Shown one piece after another: positions 24,861 to 33,472 of a DNA stretch of 64,000 nucleotides. This DNA comes from Nocardioides sp. JS614. Lineage in GTDB: Bacteria > Actinomycetota > Actinomycetes > Propionibacteriales > Nocardioidaceae. Under the pieces are notes generated by a model. That model did not search any database and was not told where the DNA came from. It was given only the letters and a program-made list of their open reading frames with translations. How positions within the stretch are numbered: position 1 is the stretch's first letter; each line of letters opens with the position of its first letter. Location of the stretch: NCBI RefSeq assembly GCF_000015265.1, contig NC_008699.1, positions 1,054,001 to 1,118,000 of the forward strand, given 5' to 3'. Position numbers and translations under genes: made by a program.

Positions 24861-27236
24861 TCAGCTCGGCGCCGCAGTTGATCGCCGGTCGCCCGCCGCA
24901 GGGTCAGGGCGGTCCGCGTTCTGCCTGGCGATCCACTCGTCGAGGAACCTGCCGTCACCCCGCGCCGATGAGCGTTGCGTTGGCCCGTCGGCCCGAATGC
25001 GCGGGACCTCGTCGTCCGAAGACGTGTGCTCCGACTGGGCACCCAGTCGTGCGACGACGTCTGTGTCGGTGAGCGGAGGGGGACCTTCCGACGCGGCTCT
25101 GTTCGCACGCTCGGAACTCAAGAGTATTGAGGCTGCGACGCTTGAGCCGACTTTGCCGCGATTCTGGAGCTCGCGAAGGCGCTCGAAGTGATCGACATGC
25201 AGAGTGAACGGGTCGGTCACCACACCATCGCGGGAGAAGCTCGCGGCAGCAGTCAGGTTCGGAAGTCGCACGAGCTCCTGTACCGGCCACCCTTCCAGTC
25301 GCATGCTTGCTCGGCTAGCGGAGAGTAAGCCTGAGCGCAGACTGATGAACGTGCCCGTGTTGGACTCGAGCGCATCGGCGAGCTCGGCGGAGAGCTGTCC
25401 GATGTGCTGAGTGGCGATGACAACACCGACACCGAACTTGCGAGCCTGAGCGAGAAGTTGTGGCAAGGCGCCGTACTGGAACAGGTGTGCCTCATCTACG
25501 AGGAGGACGTGCGGCGACTCGCGGTTCGTCCGTTCGTGCAGGGCCGCCCAGTATCTGAGTAGCCACATCGCACCGACCATTCGCGCGCCGGATGTGCCGA
25601 GTCGGTGCATGCCCAGGTCGACAGCGAGCGAGCGGCCGGATTCCATGAGTTTGAGGACGTCCAAGCCGGCACCCGGAGTACCCAGCACAGCGCGGGTCGC
25701 AGTCGAGGAGAGGATGGGCTGGAACTTCGATGCCGCCCAGCTCGTCGTATCCCCAGCGGAGTCTTTGGACTGTCTGCCGTACTCCGAGAGCAGTCGCCTA
25801 CCGATCTCGGAGCCACGTTCGATCAGCCGCTGGCTGAGCAGCCGAACACGCTCGGAGTCGCTCGCGACGGCCGCCACCGTGACCAACGTGGCCTCAGGAC
25901 CGAAGTACTCCGCGACACCGTTCGCGATGAGTGCGAACCAACGTCGCCAGCGCGGACCTACGATTCCCGTGCCCTCGGGGTCCATCGCGTGCTGAACCAT
26001 CTCGGCGAAGAGGTCGACCATCACGTCGTTGTCGACTGTGGTGCCGAAAATGTTCACGAGTACGTCGAGGCCCGCGATCCCGTGACGAACGACCTGGGTG
26101 GTGCCCGAGAGTCGTACAGGTGTGCGGCTGATGAGCGCCTCGACCGTGCTGCCCTCGGGATCGAGAATCGTGTAGCTGCCGCCCGCCTCCTGGATCGCGA
26201 GAGCGAGTGTCACGAGCAAGGTCGACTTACCAGAGCCGGAGCTACCCTGGATGAAGGCATGCTGAACGAGGTCGTTCAGGTCGAGCGAGCCGTCGATCCA
26301 CAAGCCGCTGGCTGCCATTGCCTTGCCCACTCGAACGGCACGGTCGGGTTTGGGAGGCAGCGGGTCGAGTGGGCGCGATGGGACTGCGGTCGCCGTCGTA
26401 GCGAGGCCCGGGAACGGCTCATAATGGCTGACAGGCAAGCGCACCATCGCTGTCGCAGCACCGATCGGAACGGCGAAGCCAGCGAGGCTCTCGCCAGCCC
26501 ACGCCTCGCTGCGTAGGTCGTCATCGACCTCAACCGCGGTGATACTCGTGGCCCAGCTCCGTAGGGTTGCACGCATCCGCGCCGGGAGCGGTTCCCTTGC
26601 GCCGATTAACGTCCGGACACGGAGCGCTTGTCCGAGGTAGTCCTGACGTGGGCCGCGAGCGTCAGGCCACGAGTTCTCCAGTGCATCGTCGAGCATTGTG
26701 TGCTCAATCGCCGACGCACCTTGCAACCGGTAACGGACAACGAGGCCGGGCACGCCGAGTTGGACCAGGTCCGCGAGCGGCGCGTAGTACGCCTGCGGCC
26801 ACGGGCTGACCACACGGATACGGCGTTGGCGAGCGAGCTCCGCTGTGACGGTGTCCTGAGGAGTGGCGTCGGGGGCGTTGGAGTCGTACCAGCGGTCGGC
26901 ACCTGGAAGATCGCGGCTCAGCCGCAGTTCGAGGAGGTGGGCCGGGGCTGCGACAACGCCGATGTTCCGTACCCTCCCGAGGTCGGCAATGCTCGCGAGT
27001 GCCCAGCGCACGTCGGCCTGCCAATGCTCGGGGATGTCACCTTGGGGGCTGATCTCAGCATGCGTCGGGCCGCTTGGCTTCGGGCGGCGGATAGTCACGT
27101 CGAGACCCGCAGTCGGGCCCCACTCCGACACGAGATCGATGAGCTTGCCCACCGCTGTCGCGTGGCGGCGCGAGGCGTCAGCGCCACGCACCAGAGTGCT
27201 CACTCGAAGGCTGGGCGCGCGGGTTCCGACGCTCAT
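24861..27236 (-). CDS. HerA/VirB4-like P-loop ATPase
   Basis: The 791-residue protein has an N-terminal domain of about 300 residues without known motifs, then a HerA/FtsK-superfamily ATPase. Walker A is GSSGSGKST (331-339), then YTILDPEGST. Walker B is HVLLVDEAHLF (576-586), and sensor-like VVIATQH follows at 606. Such ATPases pump DNA or peptides through hexameric rings or energise secretion; VirB4/TraC and defence HerA are relatives. It is last in a run of nine packed minus-strand genes with radical SAM, carbamoyltransferase-like and membrane proteins. The ATG at 27236 lacks a strong ribosome site; a TTG at 27293 is an alternative start. A role in island transfer is possible, but the operon suggests a dedicated complex. 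Confidence 0.78.
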   Translation of the reverse strand: MSVGTRAPSLRVSTLVRGADASRRHATAVGKLIDLVSEWGPTAGLDVTIRRPKPSGPTHAEISPQGDIPEHWQADVRWALASIADLGRVRNIGVVAAPAHLLELRLSRDLPGADRWYDSNAPDATPQDTVTAELARQRRIRVVSPWPQAYYAPLADLVQLGVPGLVVRYRLQGASAIEHTMLDDALENSWPDARGPRQDYLGQALRVRTLIGAREPLPARMRATLRSWATSITAVEVDDDLRSEAWAGESLAGFAVPIGAATAMVRLPVSHYEPFPGLATTATAVPSRPLDPLPPKPDRAVRVGKAMAASGLWIDGSLDLNDLVQHAFIQGSSGSGKSTLLVTLALAIQEAGGSYTILDPEGSTVEALISRTPVRLSGTTQVVRHGIAGLDVLVNIFGTTVDNDVMVDLFAEMVQHAMDPEGTGIVGPRWRRWFALIANGVAEYFGPEATLVTVAAVASDSERVRLLSQRLIERGSEIGRRLLSEYGRQSKDSAGDTTSWAASKFQPILSSTATRAVLGTPGAGLDVLKLMESGRSLAVDLGMHRLGTSGARMVGAMWLLRYWAALHERTNRESPHVLLVDEAHLFQYGALPQLLAQARKFGVGVVIATQHIGQLSAELADALESNTGTFISLRSGLLSASRASMRLEGWPVQELVRLPNLTAAASFSRDGVVTDPFTLHVDHFERLRELQNRGKVGSSVAASILLSSERANRAASEGPPPLTDTDVVARLGAQSEHTSSDDEVPRIRADGPTQRSSARGDGRFLDEWIARQNADRPDPAAGDRRSTAAPS

Positions 27237-27327
27237 ACGGCGACCACCGCCGGACTGACTGAGGAAGTGAACCAGATCAGCAGGCGTTCCCAATCGGCGG
27301 ACTTCTCAAGACTCGCGCGGCCAGAGA

Positions 27328-27696
27328 TCACGGCGTTCCTGTCGAGTTCGGTTGGCCCGCGGACGCCGTGCACGCACCTCTAACCGTGCCCTCGAGCCCT
27401 GCGGGTCGCCCAATCTCGTCCGCGAACCACGCGAGAAGGCCATCCCACTCGTCGCGCACCACCTGCTCGTATTGCGGAATGTGCTGGGCGAGGAACTCTT
27501 GGCACGTCTCGTCGTCGGCCTCGGCGTCGATGAGTGACTCGAACGCCGTGAGTTCGGGATCGGAGAGAAGGCCCGCGAGATGGTTCCCGACCCTGAGTTG
27601 CAAGCGCTCGAGCATCCCTGCGGCGAGCCTGCGGATGACATGTGGGTCGCTGTCGTCGCCGAGGATGTCCACAAGGTCCGCCTGGGGAGTGATCAC
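27328..27696 (-). CDS. 122-residue acidic protein, unknown
   Basis: The GTG start overlaps the stop of the DegT-like gene (GTGA), which fixes the frame. The product is predicted all-helical and acidic: VITPQADLVDILGDDSD, LRVGNHLAGLLSDPELTAFE, then ADDETCQEFLAQHIPQYE. I do not recognise a family. It may be a partner or adaptor of the HerA-like ATPase encoded 91 bases downstream. The longer frame to 27870 is only a shadow of the DegT-like gene. Confidence 0.65.
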   Translation of the reverse strand: MITPQADLVDILGDDSDPHVIRRLAAGMLERLQLRVGNHLAGLLSDPELTAFESLIDAEADDETCQEFLAQHIPQYEQVVRDEWDGLLAWFADEIGRPAGLEGTVRGACTASAGQPNSTGTP

Positions 27697-28502
27697 GTTG
27701 GCACCGGGGCACGGCGCGCCGCGGGCAAAGGCAGGCCGTCGCGAAGGCCATATGCAACGAGGGCAGCCATCAGTGGGTGAGGGCGCTGAGAAGGCTGGAC
27801 GAGATCCTTCTCGACGCCGGCCATGGCCTGTCGCGCCGGGTGTGCCGAGAGCTGCAACGCCCGCTCCCACGCCTCATCCGAGTTGACGAGGAGTGCGCCT
27901 CCCTCGCCGGCGTCAAGCGACTTCCCGGGACCGAAGGAGAGCACCGCGAAGTCACCGATCGCCCCCACCGGCGATCCGCGAAGCAAAGTGCCCAATGCAG
28001 TGGCGCAATCTTCGATCACCGGGATGCCAGGCGCGGCGAGGCGAATCTCATGAACTTGCGCCGGGTTGTCAGTGTGGTGGCGCGCGACGATGGCCTTGGT
28101 CGAATTGTTGGACCAGAAGGCACAGCCTTCAGGGATGATCGTGCGCGTCTCGGGGTCGATGGGGACGGAGATTGGCATAGCCCCGAGGAGGCGTACGACT
28201 GCCTCGGTCGCGGGCCAGTCACCCTGCGGGATCATCACTTCGTCGCCACGGCCCACCCCAATGACGCGCAACGCCGTGATGAGTGCGTACGTCGCCGACG
28301 GCGCCAGCAGGGTGTTGCGGCCCGCGTGGAGCTCGGAGATCCGTTGCTCCGCTGCGGCGATCGCGCCGAGTCCGGTGATGCTACTGGTGACGCCGTATGA
28401 CGCCTCCTGGGCCTCCCACCATTCAAGTGCGGCTCGGACCCCGGTCAGCCAGATCGCGTCCGGGTGTGACTCGCCAGGAGTCCACCAGTGGGTCTCAGCC
28501 AC
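27693..28502 (-). CDS. DegT/DnrJ-like PLP enzyme, short form
   Basis: The 269-residue protein has the large domain of fold-type-I sugar aminotransferases: LLAPSATYALITALRVIGVGRGDEV near the N-terminus, VIEDCATALGT (PLP-binding aspartate), and SFGPGKSLDAGEGGALLV, whose lysine would form the Schiff base. It stops about 100 residues earlier than usual DegT proteins, so the small C-terminal domain is missing. The GTG start overlaps the end of the AAA+ gene by 8 bases. In this operon it may make or modify an amino sugar or amino acid, or serve as a binding module. Family assignment is good; activity is uncertain. Confidence 0.75.
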   Translation of the reverse strand: MAETHWWTPGESHPDAIWLTGVRAALEWWEAQEASYGVTSSITGLGAIAAAEQRISELHAGRNTLLAPSATYALITALRVIGVGRGDEVMIPQGDWPATEAVVRLLGAMPISVPIDPETRTIIPEGCAFWSNNSTKAIVARHHTDNPAQVHEIRLAAPGIPVIEDCATALGTLLRGSPVGAIGDFAVLSFGPGKSLDAGEGGALLVNSDEAWERALQLSAHPARQAMAGVEKDLVQPSQRPHPLMAALVAYGLRDGLPLPAARRAPVPT

Positions 28503-30246
28503 GGTAGGCCCCCATCCGGTCGAGTTCGTCGATCCGCGCGACGATCCGCTCGCTGTCGAGGCGGCCGGAGTCCTTGAAGTAGTGATGGAGGTACATCGGC
28601 GGCTCGTACGACTCGCCCAACTCGGCCGAGGCGACCCACGGGAGCGCCCACTCCTTCTTGGCGGCAACGATCGATGTGAGAGTCGAATACTCGACGTCAT
28701 GGGTCCAGTCGTCGCGGAACCGCTGTTGGAGAACGTGCGTGATGTCTTGGCCCTCGACCTTCTCACTTCCACGCGAGATGGCCGCGAAGTGCGCGTCGGC
28801 CACCACCTCGGTGGCGGTGCGATTGCTGATGACGCGTCCGTTCGCCATGTAGTCGTGGATGGCGCTCTGGATACCGTCGCCGAGGGGGACCTGCGTCTGG
28901 CGTGCGTTGATACGTACTACGTCGACGAGCTCGGACGTAGAGGCGGGGAGGACGGGGATGACCTCGAAACGGTCAAGCGCCGCCGAGTCGATGAAGCGTG
29001 GCGCGGGCACGTTCGTCGACGCGATCACGGTGAAGCCCGAGTCGTCGCTGGGGCTGGACAACGCGTCGAAGAACTTCGCGCGCTGTCCCTGGTAGGCCTC
29101 GTTGCTGGAGGACCCGGACGAATTGCGGGTCCCGCCGCCGGCCTGGTCGAACTCTCCCCACTCGACGCCGGAGGGCGACATCGCCGCAAGGGTCGCCAGC
29201 GCGGTGTCGGTGAACTCCTCGGTCTGGCCCATGAGCTCGCCTTGAATCTTCCCGAAACGTACGAGCGGAATCCCCATGAATCGGGCGATGGCCCGGGCGC
29301 TGTAGGTCTTGCCTGTTCCGGGAGGGCCTGCCAGCAGCACACGCGCGGTCGTCTTGCCGCGCGCTTGAAGGCGCGTGAGGTAGAACCGCACCGCGTGCAG
29401 ACCGGCGACGTCGGTAGCGAAGTCGACCGGGTCATCGAGCAGCACGAGAGTGCCTTTGGACTGTTGCGCGAGCGCGGCGCCCTTCATTCGCGACAGGGTC
29501 AGCGGCTCCAATGGGCGCTCGGCTGAGGACAGCGCGGCGGCCTCGTTGATGCCGCGCAGCAGGAGGCCGCCAGCCAACCGGCTCGCCCGATCAACGGTCA
29601 GCGCCGGTGCGAGGTGCAGCCGATTGGTCGCGGTCGAGCTCGTCTTCTTGGCGATGAACACCTCGGCTTCGCGCTGGTCGGGTGCGTCGACGCGCACCGT
29701 GCGATAGCCAGCTTGGTGTGTGAGGTGCGGGGTGATGCCGCTACCGCGGTCTACCAGGACGAGCTGGTGGCCGTGCGTCCGCCAGTCGTGGTCGGATGCC
29801 AGCGATTGCAACTGCTCGAGGAGGGACGCGCGCAGGAGCTCGTGCCCGTCGAAGTCACTCGACAACACAAGGTCCATGTAGTCGATGACGAGGAGTGCGG
29901 GGTCTGCCTCGTCTGCGAGGTCGGTGAGGAGCCCGCGCACTGCATCGGCGGGATGTGACTGTGGGTCGACCGTTTTCACGGTCACCGAGCGTCCCTCTGG
30001 AAGCGTCGCCCGGCTTTCGGGCTCGCTCGCGAGCTGCCAGATGACGAGACCCTTCTGTCGGTCGGCGGCGTAGCTGGTGAGCAAGTCCGGTAGCCATAGT
30101 GCTCGATCCTGCGGGTCGATGAGGAGGTCGTGGACCCCCGAGCCGGTGATGACGACCTGGCATCCTGCTGCAGCGGCGTCGTCGAGCTCGCGAATGAGGC
30201 GCAGCGTGCGACGGTCTGCGGGCTGCTCGTACTCCGCAGTGGTCAC
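28495..30246 (-). CDS. AAA+ ATPase with degenerate Walker B
   Basis: A 583-residue protein. The N-terminal half (1 to about 270) looks like a second, motif-poor P-loop domain with PALLVIDYMDLVL (116-128). The C-terminal half is a classic-clade AAA+ module: Walker A GPPGTGKT (307-314), sensor 1 in TVIASTN (N412) and an ALDRFEVI arginine (R426). Where Walker B should be, VEWGEFDQA (361-369) keeps E but has G for the usual D. The G/S-rich insert after it (371-381) is unusual. The GTG start overlaps the upstream stop (GTGA). It likely remodels or gates the membrane complex encoded beside it (inference). Confidence 0.78.
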   Translation of the reverse strand: MTTAEYEQPADRRTLRLIRELDDAAAAGCQVVITGSGVHDLLIDPQDRALWLPDLLTSYAADRQKGLVIWQLASEPESRATLPEGRSVTVKTVDPQSHPADAVRGLLTDLADEADPALLVIDYMDLVLSSDFDGHELLRASLLEQLQSLASDHDWRTHGHQLVLVDRGSGITPHLTHQAGYRTVRVDAPDQREAEVFIAKKTSSTATNRLHLAPALTVDRASRLAGGLLLRGINEAAALSSAERPLEPLTLSRMKGAALAQQSKGTLVLLDDPVDFATDVAGLHAVRFYLTRLQARGKTTARVLLAGPPGTGKTYSARAIARFMGIPLVRFGKIQGELMGQTEEFTDTALATLAAMSPSGVEWGEFDQAGGGTRNSSGSSSNEAYQGQRAKFFDALSSPSDDSGFTVIASTNVPAPRFIDSAALDRFEVIPVLPASTSELVDVVRINARQTQVPLGDGIQSAIHDYMANGRVISNRTATEVVADAHFAAISRGSEKVEGQDITHVLQQRFRDDWTHDVEYSTLTSIVAAKKEWALPWVASAELGESYEPPMYLHHYFKDSGRLDSERIVARIDELDRMGAYRG

Positions 30247-30959
30247 TTGACCACCTGCTTCCCTGGCGCGGTCTGACGATCGCTCTCGTCGGTGATCCTG
30301 CGGATCGGTCGCCCTTCCCGTGCGCGGTGATCGAGCACCGCGCCGACGGTGGGGCTGTCCGGCGAGCTCGCGTCGGCCGGCTTGATAAGGCGCGCGCCAT
30401 CGCGCTTGCCGTTGTGCTGGTCAACGCTCGTCGTCTCGAGCGCCCAGCCTCTCAGCCGGAGGCCGGCGACGACCTTCCTGTCGAGCTCGACGCAGGCGTC
30501 GCCCGAGCCGACCTCCCAGTCGCGCTCCATCTCCCCAGTTGCCCTGTCGACGCGGATGTCGAGGATGCCGTTACCGTCCGTGCTGGTCGCGCGGATCGTC
30601 GCTACGTCAGGCTCCAGGGTCCATGCGACGTGGGAAAAGCCGAGATCGGCGCTCTTCGTCACCGCGAGCGCGTCGTCGAAGAGACGTTTGGTGACTGCGC
30701 CTCGCACACGCGCCGCCGCCTTGTCGATAGTCAAATTGACGTCGGTGGTTGCATCGGGGACGAGCTGGCTCGTCGCGGCTTGGAGTGCATCGCCGTGCGT
30801 GGCGAGGAGCGCGTCGAGCTGGGTCACGTTGTTGTTCGCGCGCAGCTCTCCGGCGTGAAGCACGAGGTCCGACTGCTCAGTCGTCAGGCCGAGGCTCGTC
30901 GCGAGCTCGGCGCTGATCTGCGCCGTGACCAGCGTGCGCTGGGAGACGTACTTGCTCAT
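30243..30959 (-). CDS. unknown soluble protein in the ATPase operon
   Basis: The 238-residue product has an AAGGA ribosome site before its ATG. It starts MSKYVSQRTLVTAQISAELA, has helical LLATHGDALQAATSQLVPD, a middle beta-rich part (ATIRATSTDGNGILDIRVD) and a charged tail. I see no membrane segment and no known catalytic motif. Some DUF2997-like or phage-type small folds share such layouts, but I cannot assign one. Its coupling to the AAA+ gene suggests a substrate or adaptor. Confidence 0.6.
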   Translation of the reverse strand: MSKYVSQRTLVTAQISAELATSLGLTTEQSDLVLHAGELRANNNVTQLDALLATHGDALQAATSQLVPDATTDVNLTIDKAAARVRGAVTKRLFDDALAVTKSADLGFSHVAWTLEPDVATIRATSTDGNGILDIRVDRATGEMERDWEVGSGDACVELDRKVVAGLRLRGWALETTSVDQHNGKRDGARLIKPADASSPDSPTVGAVLDHRAREGRPIRRITDESDRQTAPGKQVVK

Positions 30960-30986
30960 GGTTTGTTCCTTAGCTGGTTTCGGTTC

Positions 30987-32417
30987 TCAGAGGGACTGAT
31001 CGAGGTCATCGAGGTTGACCGAACGGGCGGCGTGGCGGTCGGGCATCCGAACCTCTTCGTCGACCACAGCCGGGAGGTAGCCAGTTCCCGGCGTGTTGTC
31101 GGCGGCGTACATGGCCTGCTGCTCGGCCGGGGGCGTCGGAGCAGGGGGCGTGCGATCGTCCACGACCTCGCCTGGCACGACCCGGGGTGTTGTGTCGTGG
31201 TCGTCCATCGCGTTGTCGGCCACGTTGGCGACCTCTTCTCCGGTCAGCAGCTCGCGGAAGAGGGTCAGGTCGCGCTGCCGCACGAGCGTGTCGGCGACCA
31301 TCTGCTGAATCTCGGGTAGCCCGTGCCCACCTGCCGTCATTTCCCGTGTCATTGCGTCGGCGACGATCGTGACGTCAGTCCGGATGGCGTTCTCAACCTC
31401 GGCCGCGTTATCCTCCGCGTCCTGGATGCCGTGCTGTGCGAGGTCGACGTCGTACCGCAGCTGCTCGCGGCGTCGGATGAGTGGTGCAAGCATGAGCGCT
31501 TCGGCTGCGATGGCATCGCCGAGAGCTAGGACCAGGACGGCCCATTGCGCGGCGTGCTGGTAGTTCCTCTCGCGTGCCTGAAGTGTCGCGATCTGCCCAG
31601 TCTTCGGGTCATTCAGGGCGTCGATCTGAGCCTGCAGATCAGCGCTGTTCGGCTTCCGCTGGAGGTCGGCCACAGCTATCTGTGCGTCGCGAATCTGCGG
31701 GTCGTACACCTTGGCAGGGCCGGCGGGCGCCCAGTTCATCATCATCGCCGCGCTCCCGATGAAGAGCAGGGCACCGCCGGTCGCCGCGAGGCCGCGTGCG
31801 GAGGAGCTAAACGCCTTAGCCTGCTGATCGAACAGCGCGAGTCCCCAGCAGACGACGATAGACGCTAGGGCCATGAGGAGGACAAAGGCGGGTGCCAGGA
31901 CGTACCCGAGCGGACCTTCGAATGCGGCTGTCGTTCCCCAGCCGTCGAGCAGGATCGCGAACCCGAACACGGGCAGGGCGAGGCGTTGGCCCCAGAGGAC
32001 GACCTTCTTGCCGGTTTCGCTCGTGACCCAGCGGTTGGCCTCGTCGAAGTCGGCGAGTGCCTTAGACGCGGCCTGGTGCCTCCCTGTCGCGCGGTGGATT
32101 GCTACCGAGGCGGCCGCTTGGTCGCCGCGGCGGCGGATGATCCGCGGCAGAGCGGCGAGCATCATCCGGTAGAGGTAGCGGTGCGGGTCAGAGCGGATCT
32201 CGTCCAGCTCGAGTTGACGCTCGGCCGCAGCCGCACGGCGCGCGCGGCGGTCGACCTTCGCACTCTGGCGCTGGAGGCGGCGAGCCTCCTTGGCCTGCTG
32301 GCGTGCAGCGAGTTCTGCGTCTCGACGGCGCTTCTCGACTGCTTTCAGGAGTTCCGGTACGACAAGGCCGGTGCCCAGCACGGTAAGGCATGCGGCGAGG
32401 ATGAGCAGGATCGGCAT
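30987..32417 (-). CDS. polytopic membrane protein with coiled coils
   Basis: The 476-residue protein has an N-terminal anchor (1-20), a highly charged coiled coil (25-75, EKRRRDAELAARQQAKEARR) and membrane segments at about 138-158, 170-194, 210-230 and 290-313. A second coiled coil and a disordered, proline-rich cytoplasmic tail (about 400-476) follow. No enzyme motif is visible. The layout suits a scaffold of a membrane complex with the neighbouring bitopic protein and the two ATPases. Start: ATG after AAGGGA. Confidence 0.7.
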   Translation of the reverse strand: MPILLILAACLTVLGTGLVVPELLKAVEKRRRDAELAARQQAKEARRLQRQSAKVDRRARRAAAAERQLELDEIRSDPHRYLYRMMLAALPRIIRRRGDQAAASVAIHRATGRHQAASKALADFDEANRWVTSETGKKVVLWGQRLALPVFGFAILLDGWGTTAAFEGPLGYVLAPAFVLLMALASIVVCWGLALFDQQAKAFSSSARGLAATGGALLFIGSAAMMMNWAPAGPAKVYDPQIRDAQIAVADLQRKPNSADLQAQIDALNDPKTGQIATLQARERNYQHAAQWAVLVLALGDAIAAEALMLAPLIRRREQLRYDVDLAQHGIQDAEDNAAEVENAIRTDVTIVADAMTREMTAGGHGLPEIQQMVADTLVRQRDLTLFRELLTGEEVANVADNAMDDHDTTPRVVPGEVVDDRTPPAPTPPAEQQAMYAADNTPGTGYLPAVVDEEVRMPDRHAARSVNLDDLDQSL

Positions 32418-32475
32418 TGGGGTTCCCTTGGATAGTGAGGAGCAACTGCTGGCTTTCGAACCGTTCCCCGACGGT

Positions 32476-33444
32476 TCAGCGGCCGAGCCAGTCGTGCACG
32501 GCTTCGGAGGCCGCCTCGGGGCGGACGCTCTTCACCTGGTTCGAGGACATGCCGAGAGGGGTGAACCGGCCCAGGAAGGTCTCGAGCTGCTTCTGACATG
32601 CCTTCGGAACGCCGGACGGACATGCCTGCACGATCCAGAGGCGAACCCCCTTCATCGAGCCGGCGAGGTGGGCGGCACCGGGCGCTGTGAAGCGCGTGTC
32701 CTCCAAGTCGGAGGCCACGAGGATGTCGGAGTTCGGTCCGAGGATGCCCGCGAGCGCGAGCACGCAGCCGGTGACGTCGGAGCCACTGGACGTCTGCCCA
32801 ACCAACCTGTCGATGGCCGAAGTGCCGCTCTCTACAGCCGACCTCGCTGCGGCGAGTTGCCGTTGAACAGTGCTGTGCTGTGCGCTGTACGTCTGACTGC
32901 GGTCGATGTAGTTCGGCTCCTCGGCCAGCGGCGCGGCCGCGTTGAGCCCAGCGACGGCAGGGATGGTCACCGATGCCGTGTGCACTGCCGCGTTCGCCGT
33001 GCCGAAGGAGTCCGCCTCGACCACACGAGCCACCAGAGTCAGACCCTGGTGAGCCGGCACCGCGACGTTGTCTGGGACGCTCCCAGGCGGCGCCCACGCT
33101 GAGACGATCTGTGCGGTCGTCTTCAGCGCCACCTTGGCCAGGGCGCCGTGGTCCCCGCCCGATCCAGAAGAGTCGATGCACTCGCCTTTCGGGCGGTCAG
33201 TCTCGGCTTTGACGATGTACGAGGCCCCAGCCACCGGCGGCGGAGCGTCGTGCTGGTATCGGTAGACCCCGTAGCCGCCGGCGATGAGCGCCAGCGCCCC
33301 GAGGAGCGCGATTGGGACAGCCGAGCCGGATCCCCTTTGCGGAGGAGGCGGCGACGTCGACGAGCGACGAGCCGTCGTGGCAGCAGGGGAGAGCTGCGGA
33401 GGATTGCCGCTCCCGGACTGGTCGTCGAAAATGTTGATCGGCAC
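32476..33444 (-). CDS. bitopic membrane protein with vWA-like outer domain
   Basis: A 322-residue protein: a proline/serine-rich cytoplasmic N-terminus, one membrane segment (42-61, AVPIALLGALALIAGGYGVY) and a domain outside the membrane. The outer domain has Rossmann-like strands (LTLVARVVEADSF, then DVTGCVLALAGILG, then DILVASDLEDTR) like a von Willebrand A fold with a partial metal site. Four cysteines could form disulphides. The GTG at 33444 is preferred, because the frame upstream overlaps the carbamoyltransferase gene. It is probably the exported or ligand-facing part of the complex (inference). Confidence 0.65.
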   Translation of the reverse strand: MPINIFDDQSGSGNPPQLSPAATTARRSSTSPPPPQRGSGSAVPIALLGALALIAGGYGVYRYQHDAPPPVAGASYIVKAETDRPKGECIDSSGSGGDHGALAKVALKTTAQIVSAWAPPGSVPDNVAVPAHQGLTLVARVVEADSFGTANAAVHTASVTIPAVAGLNAAAPLAEEPNYIDRSQTYSAQHSTVQRQLAAARSAVESGTSAIDRLVGQTSSGSDVTGCVLALAGILGPNSDILVASDLEDTRFTAPGAAHLAGSMKGVRLWIVQACPSGVPKACQKQLETFLGRFTPLGMSSNQVKSVRPEAASEAVHDWLGR

Positions 33445-33472
33445 AAAAGAGTAACTGTTCCCAGAGCCGGGC

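Noticed and set aside
24861..27236. Conjugative transfer ATPase making the island a self-transmissible ICE
   Set aside because: No relaxase, coupling protein set or replication gene is visible, and the ATPase is embedded in an enzyme/membrane operon.
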